DNA from: Aeromonas piscicola
GTDB lineage: Bacteria; Pseudomonadota; Gammaproteobacteria; Enterobacterales; Aeromonadaceae
NCBI RefSeq assembly: GCF_000820005.1
Contig: NZ_CDBL01000034.1
Location: 79,611 to 143,610 of the forward strand
Length of the DNA: 64,000 nt
Reading direction: 5' to 3'
Positions 8,363-16,664 of this stretch are shown piece by piece. Made by a program: the position numbers and the translations under genes. The first letter of the stretch is position 1. Each line of letters opens with the position of its first letter. The notes under the pieces are model-generated. The model was given only the letters and a program-made list of their open reading frames with translations. It was not told where the DNA came from and did no database searches.

Positions 8363-9148
8363 ATGCATAACAACACCAGTAGTGCAGTAAGCAAAGTACC
8401 CGAACTCACGTTGGCATTTTGGGTCATTAAAATTCTTGCGACGACACTGGGTGAAACTGGTGGCGATGCGGTTTCCATGTCTATGGATCTAGGCTATCTA
8501 GTGAGTACGGGCATCTTTGCTGTCATTTTCTTTGTGGCTGTCAGTGCCCAGATATCAGCCAAGACCTATAAACCGGCGCTGTACTGGGCTACCATCATTG
8601 CAACCACGACTGTTGGCACGACACTAGCTGACTTCGCCGACCGCTCTTTGGGGATTGGTTATGCAGGCGGTTCGACTATATTGGCTCTCTTGTTGCTCGG
8701 TTCATTTGCCGTGTGGTATCGCGCTCAAGGGGAAATATCATCCAGCGTGATTTCCTCACCCAGAACGGAAATGTTCTACTGGATCACCATCATGTTTTCG
8801 CAAACCCTTGGTACTGCGCTTGGTGACTGGACTGCAGATAATGCCGGGTTTGGTTATGCCGGTAGCTCTGTGGTGTTCGGGGGCATCTTGCTGGCCATCG
8901 TCGCGACTTATTTTTTGACCAACATCTCTCGGACCTTTTTATTCTGGGCAGCCTTCATTATCACTCGTCCTCTCGGTGCGGTAGTGGGGGACTTCCTGGA
9001 TAAACCCATCAGCAAGGGAGGTCTGGAGTTGAGCCGCTATTCCGCTTCAGTCGCATTGCTAGTCGCGATAGCTGCCCTTGTTTACATATCAACTTTGAAG
9101 AGTAAGCGAAATGACCCAGTTGAATTAGATCTGGATTCCGAGGGGTAA
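8363..9148 (+). CDS. Four-repeat integral membrane protein (COG4705-like)
   Basis: 261 aa, almost wholly hydrophobic. Four internal repeats can be read, each with an aromatic start, a Thr/Leu-Gly-x3-Gly/Ala-Asp core and a glycine-rich end: near residues 12-45 (KVPELTLAFWVIKIL), 72-105, 137-170 and 192-225. Each repeat appears to give two membrane helices with a buried Asp. The family (COG4705, membrane-anchored proteins) has no settled function. A paralogue follows at 9301. The C-terminus is acidic and cytoplasmic by appearance. The two may act as a heterodimer; that is inference. Confidence 0.72.
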   Translation: MHNNTSSAVSKVPELTLAFWVIKILATTLGETGGDAVSMSMDLGYLVSTGIFAVIFFVAVSAQISAKTYKPALYWATIIATTTVGTTLADFADRSLGIGYAGGSTILALLLLGSFAVWYRAQGEISSSVISSPRTEMFYWITIMFSQTLGTALGDWTADNAGFGYAGSSVVFGGILLAIVATYFLTNISRTFLFWAAFIITRPLGAVVGDFLDKPISKGGLELSRYSASVALLVAIAALVYISTLKSKRNDPVELDLDSEG

Positions 9149-9300
9149 TTTATCAAAATTAGTTCTGGAGCAAACCACTATATTTGTGGCTTGCTCCTGT
9201 TTCAGCACTTTCTATATGCAGGGAGGTATAGAGACACAAGTAGGGTATGCTAATAAGGGATAATCCTCATGTGTTTACTTTAAATCCATAAGGAATTGTT

Positions 9301-10077
9301 ATGAACAATCACTCATCATCGATACCAGCCTTATTGAACAAGGTTCCAGAGGTAACCCTGATCTTCTGGTTAATCAAAATGATGTCGACTACTGTCGGTG
9401 AGACTGCTGCTGATTTTTTGATTTTTAACATGCATTTGGGATTGACGGTGACCTCTATGCTGATGGGGATGATCCTAATCGCAACCCTTTTGGTACAGGT
9501 TTTATCGACTCATTATGTCCCTTGGAAGTATTGGTCTGCGGTCGTACTGGTGAGCATATTTGGGACGCTGGTGACTGATAATCTTACCGACCAAGTTGGG
9601 GTTCCTTTGGCAGTATCGACAGCTGTATTTACTGTCACGCTGCTGGTTACGTTCTGGATCTGGTATGCCCAAGAAAAAACGCTATCTATTCGGTCTATCG
9701 ATACCCGTAAGCGGGAGCTTTTTTATTGGGCCGCCATTCTGGTGACCTTCGCACTGGGCACTGCGGCCGGGGACTGGGTATCCGAGGGAATAGATATCGG
9801 TTATCTGAATGCTATGCTGCTGTTCGGCGCATTGATCGTTGTCACTGCTATTGCTCATTACAGGTTCAAGCTGAATACGGTTCTGACGTTCTGGATTGTC
9901 TATGTGCTTACAAGACCTCTCGGGGCCTCTGTGGGTGACTTGCTATCGCAGTCAGAGAAGCATGGCGGTTTGGGATTTGGTGTAACTAATACCAGTTTGG
10001 TCTTCTTCGCTTGCATCATAACGTTGGTCATTTATCAATCAAAAACACGTCGAATGGTGTCAGTGAGTGGTGAATAA
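9301..10077 (+). CDS. Four-repeat integral membrane protein, paralogue of 8363-9148
   Basis: 258 aa, same architecture as its neighbour: begins with NKVPEVTLIFWLIKMMSTTVGET, and four Gly-Asp-centred repeats follow (for example FALGTAAGDWVSEGIDIGY and RPLGASVGDLLSQ). AAGGAA lies 5 bases before ATG 9301. The pair is separated by 150 bases, so they may be transcribed separately. Function unknown; a role in ion or lipid handling would fit the PAP2 and phosphoethanolamine transferase genes nearby but is not shown. Confidence 0.72.
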   Translation: MNNHSSSIPALLNKVPEVTLIFWLIKMMSTTVGETAADFLIFNMHLGLTVTSMLMGMILIATLLVQVLSTHYVPWKYWSAVVLVSIFGTLVTDNLTDQVGVPLAVSTAVFTVTLLVTFWIWYAQEKTLSIRSIDTRKRELFYWAAILVTFALGTAAGDWVSEGIDIGYLNAMLLFGALIVVTAIAHYRFKLNTVLTFWIVYVLTRPLGASVGDLLSQSEKHGGLGFGVTNTSLVFFACIITLVIYQSKTRRMVSVSGE

Positions 10078-10111
10078 GGCGCGTGTAGATAAATTTACTT
10101 TGTACAAATTA

Positions 10112-10366
10112 ATGCAAAATAAAACGAAAAGTGAGGGAGATGACTCTCCCTCAATACTATCTTTAGATAAATGGTGGGCAATAAATGACCAAGCTAGATT
10201 AGCTGATCTGGTTTAGGCGGGCGAAGACTCACGAAACGTTAGATTTTATGCTGGATACATGTTGAACAAATTGGCGTCTGTTGCTGAAAAAGGAGAGGCT
10301 ATTCGGGGGAACAAACTTCGACAAAATGAAATCGATCTTGGTCTGCACCGTCGTACTGTCGTTTGA
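10112..10366 (+). pseudogene. 84-codon ORF with one in-frame amber codon
   Basis: An open frame starts at ATG 10112, is interrupted by TAG at 10214-10216, then continues open to TGA at 10364. Translation is protein-like on both sides of the stop (LDKWWAINDQARLADLV before, AGEDSRNVRFYAGYML after). This suggests a small gene recently broken by a single substitution, or rarely a readthrough. Family not recognised. It fills the otherwise empty gap between the membrane pair and the PAP2 gene. Confidence 0.45.
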
Positions 10367-10553
10367 TGTGGTTGTTTTTTGTGCTATCAAGCAGGCGTTG
10401 AACACTAAAGGGTGTTAATTGGTCATTTGTAAACCTGCATTGGTAGGAGCTTTAGCTCTATATATGCGTCATTTCATAATAATCACAATTTATTGTTGTC
10501 ATAGATGCTATTAATAGTATTATTATTTGTGGATATAATAAAATGGATTTTAT

Positions 10554-11087
10554 ATGAAGAAATACCTTCTATGTGCAGCGGTTGTCTGTGGCATGAGTAA
10601 CCAAGTACAAGCCTCCAGTGCTTTTGAAACCTACGGTGATATCGGGCAATTTGCGATCCCGGCGATCGCTGCAGGTATCTCCTGGTATCAGGACGACTAT
10701 GATGGATTGAAGGAGTTTGGATATTCACTCCTTTCAACAACGGCTACCGTTCAGGTTTTGAAGCATACAGTTGATGCCACTCGCCCGAATGGCGGCGATA
10801 TGAGTTTTCCCTCTGGACACACAGCATGGGCGTTTAGTGGTGCCAGCTATCTGCAAATACGTTATGGCTGGAGTTACGGTTTACCTGCCTATGTTGCGGC
10901 CGGTGCAGTGGGCTGGTCTCGAGTCGAATCTGATAACCATTACTGGCGTGATGTAATTGCTGGCGCCGCTATTGCAACAGGGTTCAGCTATCTGTTTACG
11001 TCCCCGAAGAACGGCACGCAATTAGCATTCTATCCGACGATAATGGATAGGGATGCAAGAGGTATTGCTGTCAGCTTTACGTATTAA
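10554..11087 (+). CDS. Secreted PAP2-family phosphatase
   Basis: 177 aa. A signal peptide (MKKYLLCAAVVCGMSNQVQA) precedes a compact acid phosphatase domain with the complete signature: Lys70-x6-Arg77-Pro, Pro86-Ser-Gly-His89, and Ser122-Arg-x5-His129-x3-Asp133. Such enzymes remove phosphates from lipids (phosphatidic acid, undecaprenyl diphosphate, lipid A 1-phosphate) in the periplasm or membrane. In this neighbourhood of LPS-modifying genes a lipid A or lipid-carrier substrate is plausible, but the family is broad. The domain is short with few hydrophobic helices, so it may be an outer-membrane or periplasmic form. Confidence 0.82.
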   Translation: MKKYLLCAAVVCGMSNQVQASSAFETYGDIGQFAIPAIAAGISWYQDDYDGLKEFGYSLLSTTATVQVLKHTVDATRPNGGDMSFPSGHTAWAFSGASYLQIRYGWSYGLPAYVAAGAVGWSRVESDNHYWRDVIAGAAIATGFSYLFTSPKNGTQLAFYPTIMDRDARGIAVSFTY

Positions 11088-11244
11088 TTTACTCTGAATG
11101 TGAACATCCCTTTTAAATTGCTATGTCCCGATTACGTGTTGCATGGGGTGCCCCAGCGCCTCATGCAAACACGCTTTGATATTCAAGCCAGCGTTGTTTC
11201 CTAAATCAGCAATTAGGTTACAACGCCCCCAGCCCCAGTGACAG

Positions 11245-11466
11245 CTACTTTAGGGACTTTCTCACAGGCAGACCAAGGGGGTTCAGTTTGTTTATGGCGC
11301 TTAGATACGCCATCACTTCCCCTACCTGACCGTTGTATTTTCGCAGACTGATTTTCCCCGCCAACAACTGCTTGAACCGCCACATTGCCGTTTCTGCCAG
11401 CGAGCGACGGTGGTACCCAGATATCTTCTTCCTGTGCGCCAGCCCATCCTTTCGCATCACCAGCAC
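11245..11466 (-). pseudogene. IS5-family transposase, C-terminal remnant
   Basis: Only the last ~60 codons of an IS5-type transposase remain (GYHRRSLAETAMWRFKQ followed by the NKLNPLGLPVRKS end). A close relative of the same fragment lies at 56451-56690, and an intact-length but broken IS5-type element at 52232-53160. The scrap lies exactly where the toxin partner of the CbeA-like antitoxin at 11797 would be expected. Confidence 0.7.
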
Positions 11467-11497
11467 CGCTTAATTTCTTGGGTGCCTCTTTTTCCAT

Positions 11498-11796
11498 AGC
11501 CCTGCGTTCTTGCGAGGCGGAATCATTGACTACGATGCAGTGATACCGCCTGACCTGGATACTATTTTACGCTTGGCTGACCAAAAGATGTACTTATGTA
11601 AGTCTGGACGATAATGCTTCGCCCCATCAGACCATCATTTGCTCAATGATGGTGTTTTGTCTAGCTAATCAGATGTAGTTGCATCAGGATGTTTTGGAAT
11701 CCTTTGCCATCACCCAGCCAGCTTACCGCGAAAGACTCATTGCGTTCTGTTCCCTACCGCATGCCCCGAGCGCCATGAACAAACGTGGATGTGGGG
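11498..11796. other. Gap: no gene seen between IS5 scrap and cbeA-like gene
   Basis: No convincing coding frame on either strand. The minus strand was checked for a CbtA/YeeV toxin downstream of the antitoxin and none is present. Confidence 0.6.
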
Positions 11797-12207
11797 TCAT
11801 GTCGTGCCAGCGTTGACATCAGTGTTCGTCGCAGGGTGAATACAGATATAGATATAGCCGTGACTACCAAGGCTATCCGCCTCACAGGTGAAACAGCCGT
11901 GCTGGACGGTGATGCAGTGCTGACGTTGAGCATCCAGTTCTCCGGTCAGTAATTTTGCTTCCAGCGCCTTGATGATCTCCGGGAAAGCCTGGTCGAGCTT
12001 GGCTATCAGCACCTCACTCCAGTCACCTATCAGACTGGCTCGATCGGATAGAAAATCGAGCCGGTAGCGACTCTGTATCAGACGAGCGCCAAAGCGTGGG
12101 GAAATATCACGCGGCAGACCCCAGCTAATGCTGGGGGCTTGTGCGGGAACTTGTAACTCTGAATTGTGGGCAGCAGGGTCAGAGTATGTGGAATGGCTCA
12201 TGGTCAT
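11797..12207 (-). CDS. CbeA/YeeU-family type IV antitoxin (orphan)
   Basis: 136 aa. From residue ~28 the sequence follows E. coli YeeU (CbeA): WGLPRDISPRFGARLIQ, then FLSDRASL, LDQAFP, LTGELDAQRQH and CEADSLGSHGYIYI. CbeA counteracts the toxin CbtA by stabilising MreB and FtsZ filaments rather than by binding the toxin. Start set at ATG 12207 (ATGACCATGAGC). It is the last gene of a minus-strand block of small ORFs, two bases after its neighbour's stop, as in cryptic P4-like islands. No CbtA gene follows; an IS5 scrap lies there instead. The N-terminal ~25 residues are longer than in E. coli. Confidence 0.8.
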   Translation of the reverse strand: MTMSHSTYSDPAAHNSELQVPAQAPSISWGLPRDISPRFGARLIQSRYRLDFLSDRASLIGDWSEVLIAKLDQAFPEIIKALEAKLLTGELDAQRQHCITVQHGCFTCEADSLGSHGYIYICIHPATNTDVNAGTT

Positions 12208-12209
12208 AA

Positions 12210-12524
12210 TTAGCGATACCTCAGTTGAATATCGATGCGGGTGCCGGGCACGTTGTGACGCTGGCGCAATCTGGTCAGATGCGCTGGGAGGTCGGTCAGG
12301 CTTGCCAGTCGCCCCCGGTAGAGCCGGGAGAGATTGATGTAGTCGGGATGGCTCACGGTGATGGTCACCTGATGCCTTGGCTGCCAGCGGCCAAACAGGC
12401 GTGCTTTGGCTTCCTTGATGGTGGTGATGCCGGGGGCGGGTAGCATTTGCCGGTTTCGCAGATGCAGTTTGTTGAGCGCGGGGGCATAGCGATGCACCTC
12501 GAGCCCGGTGATAAGGCGGGTCAT
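12210..12524 (-). CDS. Hypothetical basic protein (104 aa)
   Basis: Immediately upstream of the CbeA-like gene and probably co-transcribed. Rich in Arg, His and Leu (calculated charge clearly positive), with a central HQVTITVSHPDYINLSRLYRG segment. GGAG lies 9 bases before ATG 12524. No family recognised. It occupies the position of yeeT (DUF987) in E. coli elements but does not resemble it. Could bind nucleic acid; that is only suggested by charge. Confidence 0.55.
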   Translation of the reverse strand: MTRLITGLEVHRYAPALNKLHLRNRQMLPAPGITTIKEAKARLFGRWQPRHQVTITVSHPDYINLSRLYRGRLASLTDLPAHLTRLRQRHNVPGTRIDIQLRYR

Positions 12525-12613
12525 GTTCGGTGACTCCAATGATGCACACGGCCAGCCTGGAAGGGCTGGCCCTTTATGTTGTTTGTTGATGAGCGATGAG
12601 ATGGTCGCGGTGG

Positions 12614-12910
12614 CTAGCCGTTGTAAAACAGGATGTAGTTCACGCCAGCTTGCTGGGCGGCAGTGAGCAAGGGTTGCAGTGCTGGCGGGATGGCATCGAG
12701 TTCCATGGCCAGGTTCAGGGTGTACTCATAGGCGGAGTCATCCTTCACACCGACATGTTCATGGGAGGCCATTTGCTTGACCCATTGCCATTCTGGTACT
12801 AGGTCTGCGTCTTCGTAATCGCCGATGATGGAACTCATGGCGACATCCAGCATCTGCATCACCGAATGGCCTGTCAGTGGATTCGTTGTTACAGGTAGGG
12901 GGTTGTTCAT
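12614..12910 (-). CDS. Hypothetical acidic protein (98 aa)
   Basis: Starts MNNPLPVTTNPLTGHSVMQML; mostly helical by appearance with acidic stretches (GDYEDADLVPEWQW). Good start context and position in the minus-strand gene block support it as a gene. Not recognised. Confidence 0.55.
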   Translation of the reverse strand: MNNPLPVTTNPLTGHSVMQMLDVAMSSIIGDYEDADLVPEWQWVKQMASHEHVGVKDDSAYEYTLNLAMELDAIPPALQPLLTAAQQAGVNYILFYNG

Positions 12911-12940
12911 TGCATCGTTCCTTGTTGTATGAGCTGTGCG

Positions 12941-13282
12941 TTACATCTGATTGATAACAGGCTTGCAGTTGAGCCGGTCCAGCAGGTGCAGCGAGCCGTA
13001 TTGAGCCACCAGCCGGTCTATGGCCATCTGGGCACAAGCCGTTCTGCTGGGCTTATTCTCAGGGACTGCGTAACGTGCAGTGAGCCAGCCACCGAGCAAC
13101 GCGATGCGGTAGCCACTTGGGATGTGAGTCAGCGACGTACTGATTCCCCGCCCGTGAATCAGAAAGGACACCGTGTGCCCACCGATGTCGATATCCATGC
13201 GCTGGCCCTTGAGCTCGAAGGTGGTGAGTTCACCGGTTTGTGGATGTTTGCCAGGTACCTTGATGGTGATGTTCTTAGCCAT
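12941..13282 (-). CDS. Hypothetical protein (113 aa)
   Basis: ATG 13282 has GGAGG 6 bases upstream, so this start is preferred to 13306. Starts MAKNITIKVPGKHPQTGEL; a beta-rich N-terminal half is followed by a helical tail. Its start lies 2 bases from the stop of the next upstream gene, so translation is likely coupled. No family recognised. Confidence 0.58.
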   Translation of the reverse strand: MAKNITIKVPGKHPQTGELTTFELKGQRMDIDIGGHTVSFLIHGRGISTSLTHIPSGYRIALLGGWLTARYAVPENKPSRTACAQMAIDRLVAQYGSLHLLDRLNCKPVINQM

Positions 13283-13283
13283 C

Positions 13284-13826
13284 TCACACCTCCGGCGTGG
13301 CTTCAAAATGGTGGGTCACAACGCCAGCCTCCGGGTCGATGCTGATAAAGGCTGGGGCTTGCGGGTGGTACAGGTAGAGCCGTGCCAATTCTGAGCGAAA
13401 CGCTTCGAGGTTGGGCGCAATCACATGGCTGGTATCCCCTTCGGCGTAGGTGAAGGTCTCTAGCTTCTCCGTGTTAATCCAGATACCGAAATACCAGGCA
13501 TCCTCCTCGGTGTCGTATTGCTGCCAGCCCTGGGCCAGCAGTGTCCGGTCGTAATAGTAGCGGTCAGCATGATGGCTACCTCGGTCGAGCCGGCAGCCGG
13601 TGGCCGTGAGTTCAAACGGGATACACCCAGTCTTGTGAGCCTTCTTGACCCGACGCAGCAACTTGAGCGCTTTGGCTCTGCTACGGCCATTACCGAGCGG
13701 ATGGGGCTGCCTGGCCCGCAATGCGAGGTGGGTCATTATCTTCGGCGCGGTGTTGTGGTTGAGCTGACTGATGGCAGCAGTAATCTGCTTAGGCGTCAGG
13801 GTCTTGTAATCACGCAGGTCGTGCAT
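13284..13826 (-). CDS. Hypothetical protein (180 aa)
   Basis: The largest unrecognised gene of the block. The N-terminus (DLRDYKTLTPKQITAAISQL) looks helical, the middle is very basic (RSRAKALKLLRRVKKAHKTG), and the C-terminal half is an aromatic-rich alpha/beta segment (DAWYFGIWINTEKLETF). A basic middle suggests nucleic acid contact. No known domain seen. Confidence 0.58.
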   Translation of the reverse strand: MHDLRDYKTLTPKQITAAISQLNHNTAPKIMTHLALRARQPHPLGNGRSRAKALKLLRRVKKAHKTGCIPFELTATGCRLDRGSHHADRYYYDRTLLAQGWQQYDTEEDAWYFGIWINTEKLETFTYAEGDTSHVIAPNLEAFRSELARLYLYHPQAPAFISIDPEAGVVTHHFEATPEV

Positions 13827-14020
13827 GGTGTGGTTCCTTCAAATGCAAACAGCCCCTTGGATGTGAGGGGCTGTGGTTGTTTGTGTTAGGGGGTGGTGGC
13901 AAGAGTGAGCGCCAGAGCGCTGGGGGCTCTACGTCAATGACAGCGGGAAGGTAATCGTCGCTTCCTCATAGCAAGTCGAGCGGGGAGAGGCTGACGCTCT
14001 ACAGCCATTGCCTGGGGTGG

Positions 14021-14383
14021 TCACGTGTGGCTGCTCCAATTGGGCGCGTCATTGCTGCCATGGTTGACGTACGCCCCGACGATTACCCGTTGCCATACCC
14101 CCACCGGCTGACCCGCCGCATTACAGGCGCAGCGAAAGCGGGCGAAGTTAATCTCACGCGGTAGGTGTTCACGCATGTCACGGGGACTGACAAAGAGCGT
14201 CGTCTTGTGCAGCACTGGGTTAGGCGCAACCAGCGGGCCGCCGATACGCCTCCCTTCCACATCGTGGGCATAGGCAAAGCTCGGTAGCATCAACTGCTGG
14301 CTGATGAGCTTGGCAAGCCCTGAATGGGCACACATGGCCTCGGCCACAGCAGCCTGACTGAAGCTATCGTTGAATTCGATCAT
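14021..14383 (-). CDS. Hypothetical protein (120 aa)
   Basis: Starts MIEFNDSFSQAAVAEAMC with a plausible ribosome site (AGGAGC) upstream. Contains FVSPRDMREHLPREI and RFRCACNAAG segments; three Cys in total. Not recognised. Separated by about 190 bases from the next gene, so an internal promoter is possible there. Confidence 0.52.
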   Translation of the reverse strand: MIEFNDSFSQAAVAEAMCAHSGLAKLISQQLMLPSFAYAHDVEGRRIGGPLVAPNPVLHKTTLFVSPRDMREHLPREINFARFRCACNAAGQPVGVWQRVIVGAYVNHGSNDAPNWSSHT

Positions 14384-14428
14384 GGTATTGCTCCTGATGA
14401 AGAAGGGAGTGAGTGACGGTTCTGGCCA

Positions 14429-14935
14429 TCACATCTCTCCCCAAGGGGCTTGGTCCCACAGTGACAGCCGGGTCAACACGTCTTGCGCCAGCGCCTGCTG
14501 CAACTGCTGAATCACCTTCACCAGCCGGGGGGCCTGTTCAGGGCTGCCGGTCCATTCGCTCGACTGGTACCGGGCGCAGCAGGTGAATTTGTACAGGGCT
14601 ACCAGTTCGGCATCGGTGAGTGGTGCTTGATGGTAACGATGGGCAGGTTTAAGCGGACTCAGCTTGTTCGAGCGGTGCTGACGTGGCTCTTTGTTGCCCC
14701 GCAGACGTCCCCGTTGATAGCGATGCCAGACTGCCCGCTGGTTGGCGAGCATCATCAGCCGTACCAGCCGGTCAACCCGCCACGCCCAGGTGCTGGTTAC
14801 ATTCGTTGGCGGTATCCACCAGAGGGAGCGCAGCAGCTCAAGGGTGTAATGCGGTGGCATGGGGGCATTGCAAAAGCGGTGCAACTGCACGGCAAAGGCC
14901 AGGTAGTCCTGGCGATCGATCATGAAGGCTGACAT
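14429..14935 (-). CDS. Hypothetical protein (168 aa)
   Basis: ATG 14935 with AAGGAG 8 bases upstream was preferred over a longer frame beginning at 15043. The sequence is Leu/Arg/Trp-rich and helical (LELLRSLWWIPPTNV, VDRLVRLMMLANQRAVWHRYQRGRL), with a basic middle and a helical C-terminus. No signal peptide. No family recognised. Confidence 0.55.
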   Translation of the reverse strand: MSAFMIDRQDYLAFAVQLHRFCNAPMPPHYTLELLRSLWWIPPTNVTSTWAWRVDRLVRLMMLANQRAVWHRYQRGRLRGNKEPRQHRSNKLSPLKPAHRYHQAPLTDAELVALYKFTCCARYQSSEWTGSPEQAPRLVKVIQQLQQALAQDVLTRLSLWDQAPWGEM

Positions 14936-15130
14936 GGGGATGACTCCTTGAAATGAACAAGACCACCTGCCGTGAGGTGGCCTTGTCGGTGGGATTGAGG
15001 TGTCGAGATCATAGTGTTGGTTCAGGCGCTCCGGTTTCTCCAATGAGAAAGGTGATGGACTTGTGATGTGATTGGGTGATCGGTCGGCTCGTTATTCGTG
15101 ATCCCGGCGTGTGACATGGAGATCATGATC

Positions 15131-15183
15131 GCCAGTGATGCCAGTGATGCCAGTGATGCCAGTGATGCCAGTGATGCCAGTGA
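15131..15183. repeat. Tandem 9-bp repeat, about 6 copies
   Basis: GCCAGTGAT repeated five times perfectly and a sixth time almost so. It starts a few bases downstream of the stop codon of the gene at 15188-15544 and lies outside any likely coding frame. The 9-bp unit keeps frame, and on the minus strand would encode Leu-Ala-Ser repeats if translated. Confidence 0.9.
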
Positions 15184-15187
15184 CTGC

Positions 15188-15544
15188 CTATGATCCGGGT
15201 GCTGCGTTGTGCATTCCTTCAAGCGTACCGGGATAGCTGACATCGAACAGGATGGCGTAGAGCGTGGAATCAATGCCGTTGACGGCATCGTGATGCGGGT
15301 AATAGGGCGGTGTGTCTCGGGAGCGCTCGAAGTAGTCGCCAAAGCAGCTGAGACACTCGCGTATCTCGAGGGTAGAGCCCAGCAGCAAGGTCTCTTCAAG
15401 CTGCTTGGCATAAACCTCGTCATCACGAGCTTTGGTGACTGCCTTCTCCAACAGTGTCAGCGCCCTTTGGTTGCTGGCGGCTGCCAGGCCATAGCGCAGC
15501 TTGCCCAGGGTTTCCTCAAGGGAATATGGATTGGGTAATCGCAT
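15188..15544 (-). CDS. Hypothetical protein (118 aa)
   Basis: Starts MRLPNPYSLEETLGKLRYGLAAASNQ; helical N-terminal half, acidic and aromatic C-terminal half. It has the base composition and strand of the block around it. Its stop abuts the 9-bp tandem repeat. Not recognised. Confidence 0.55.
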   Translation of the reverse strand: MRLPNPYSLEETLGKLRYGLAAASNQRALTLLEKAVTKARDDEVYAKQLEETLLLGSTLEIRECLSCFGDYFERSRDTPPYYPHHDAVNGIDSTLYAILFDVSYPGTLEGMHNAAPGS

Positions 15545-15568
15545 GGTGTTTGTCTCTACTTGGCCTGA

Positions 15569-15760
15569 TTAGTGGCGTAGCTGATGCAGCAATGCATCAA
15601 TGGCCTCGACACAGTCGGCTTGAGTGAGTTGGTAACCGTTGGGCAGGTGAGCCACGATAGCGGGCGCAGCCTGCATCTCGACGTTGTCTGCAAGCCAGCC
15701 ACGCAGTTCGAGCAGGATATCGAGGGCGGTGAGATGTGCTTTACCTGGGATAAGGTTCAT
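15569..15760 (-). CDS. Small hypothetical protein (63 aa)
   Basis: Start ATG overlaps the stop of the radC-like gene (ATGA type overlap), so the two are translationally coupled. Mostly helical; ends in EAIDALLHQLRH. Not recognised. Confidence 0.55.
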   Translation of the reverse strand: MNLIPGKAHLTALDILLELRGWLADNVEMQAAPAIVAHLPNGYQLTQADCVEAIDALLHQLRH

Positions 15761-16254
15761 AGCAGGCCTCGCTCGGCCAGCGAGACTACGCCTTCGGCGC
15801 CGACTACCAGATGGTCAAGCACCCGGACATCGACCAGTGCCAAGGCCTCCTTGAGGGCCTTAGTAAAGACTCGGTCGGAGTGGCTGGGTTCTGGGTCACC
15901 GCTTGGGTGATTATGAACCGCGATAAGCGCACCACTGTTGAGTAGCAATGCCCGCTTGACCACTTCCCGTGGGTAGATACTGGCGCTGTCCAAGGTGCCG
16001 CGAAACAGCTCCTCAAACGCCAGCAGCCGGTGTTGTGAATCGAGGAACAGTGCACCAAACACTTCGTGCTCCCGGTCCTGTAGCAAGGTTTGCAGTCGCT
16101 CGGCGGCCTCTGTGGTACTGGTGATGGCAGTGCCTTTGGCCAGGCGCTTGCGAGCAATCTGGTTGGCGATACGCAGCAGGTCTTGCTCGGTCACGGGTTC
16201 GGTGACGACATAGGTGCCGGGGCATTCCCCGGCTTTGAGTTTGTGGTAACGCAT
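15757..16254 (-). CDS. RadC-like JAB-domain protein (YeeS type)
   Basis: 165 aa of the RadC family. The metal-binding JAB/MPN motif is complete: Glu in FEELFRGTLDSA and the His-x-His-Pro-Ser-Gly-x7-Ser-x2-Asp motif in HNHPSGDPEPSHSD. Short RadC-like proteins of this size are hallmark cargo of P4-like islands and plasmids, usually next to cbeA/cbtA, as here. A role in DNA repair is no longer accepted; the biochemical function is unsettled, and a DNA-processing or protease-like role is possible. Confidence 0.9.
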   Translation of the reverse strand: MRYHKLKAGECPGTYVVTEPVTEQDLLRIANQIARKRLAKGTAITSTTEAAERLQTLLQDREHEVFGALFLDSQHRLLAFEELFRGTLDSASIYPREVVKRALLLNSGALIAVHNHPSGDPEPSHSDRVFTKALKEALALVDVRVLDHLVVGAEGVVSLAERGLL

Positions 16255-16364
16255 GTGGGATTCTCCAGAAAAAGAAAGACCCCGACAGCGCGAGGCATAC
16301 CGGGGCTAAATGCAGATAGGTTGTTGATTCACTTGAGGGTCGTGCAGTTGGTTTGTGTGGTGAT

Positions 16365-16655
16365 TCATGCTGTGACGACAGGCATCTCACTATTTACCGT
16401 CACCGTGTTTAACGGCTCGGGTACCAGCACGGTGAGCGGGATGGCCAGCGCCAGGCTCAGGCGCTCTGCCAGCTGGTAGGCGGGGCCGATGGTGCCGTAG
16501 TCTGCCACCCAGGTAGCCAGGGCCAGTCCACTGGTTTCCACTGCACGCAGGTAGACGCTGTAGCCGTGTACGGGTAGGGAGCTGCCCTGCACCACTTGTG
16601 TCTCGCCATCCCGATTAATCGCTTCAAGCTCAACGGCTATCGGCTGTTTGGGCAT
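16365..16655 (-). CDS. Hypothetical protein (96 aa)
   Basis: Starts MPKQPIAVELEAINRDGETQVV; an alpha/beta pattern without signal peptide or membrane helix. Lies 9 bases after the DUF2787 gene, so is part of the same transcription unit. Not recognised. Confidence 0.52.
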   Translation of the reverse strand: MPKQPIAVELEAINRDGETQVVQGSSLPVHGYSVYLRAVETSGLALATWVADYGTIGPAYQLAERLSLALAIPLTVLVPEPLNTVTVNSEMPVVTA

Positions 16656-16664
16656 CTGGACCTC

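Noticed and set aside
15131..15183. Tandem repeat considered as a CRISPR fragment
   Set aside because: Unit is 9 bp, contiguous and without spacers. No CRISPR array was seen anywhere in the window.
15022..15426. Minus-strand frame with a run of Leu-Ala-Ser repeats
   Set aside because: The repeats arise from translating the 9-bp tandem repeat; the overlapping frame 15188-15544 is the better gene.
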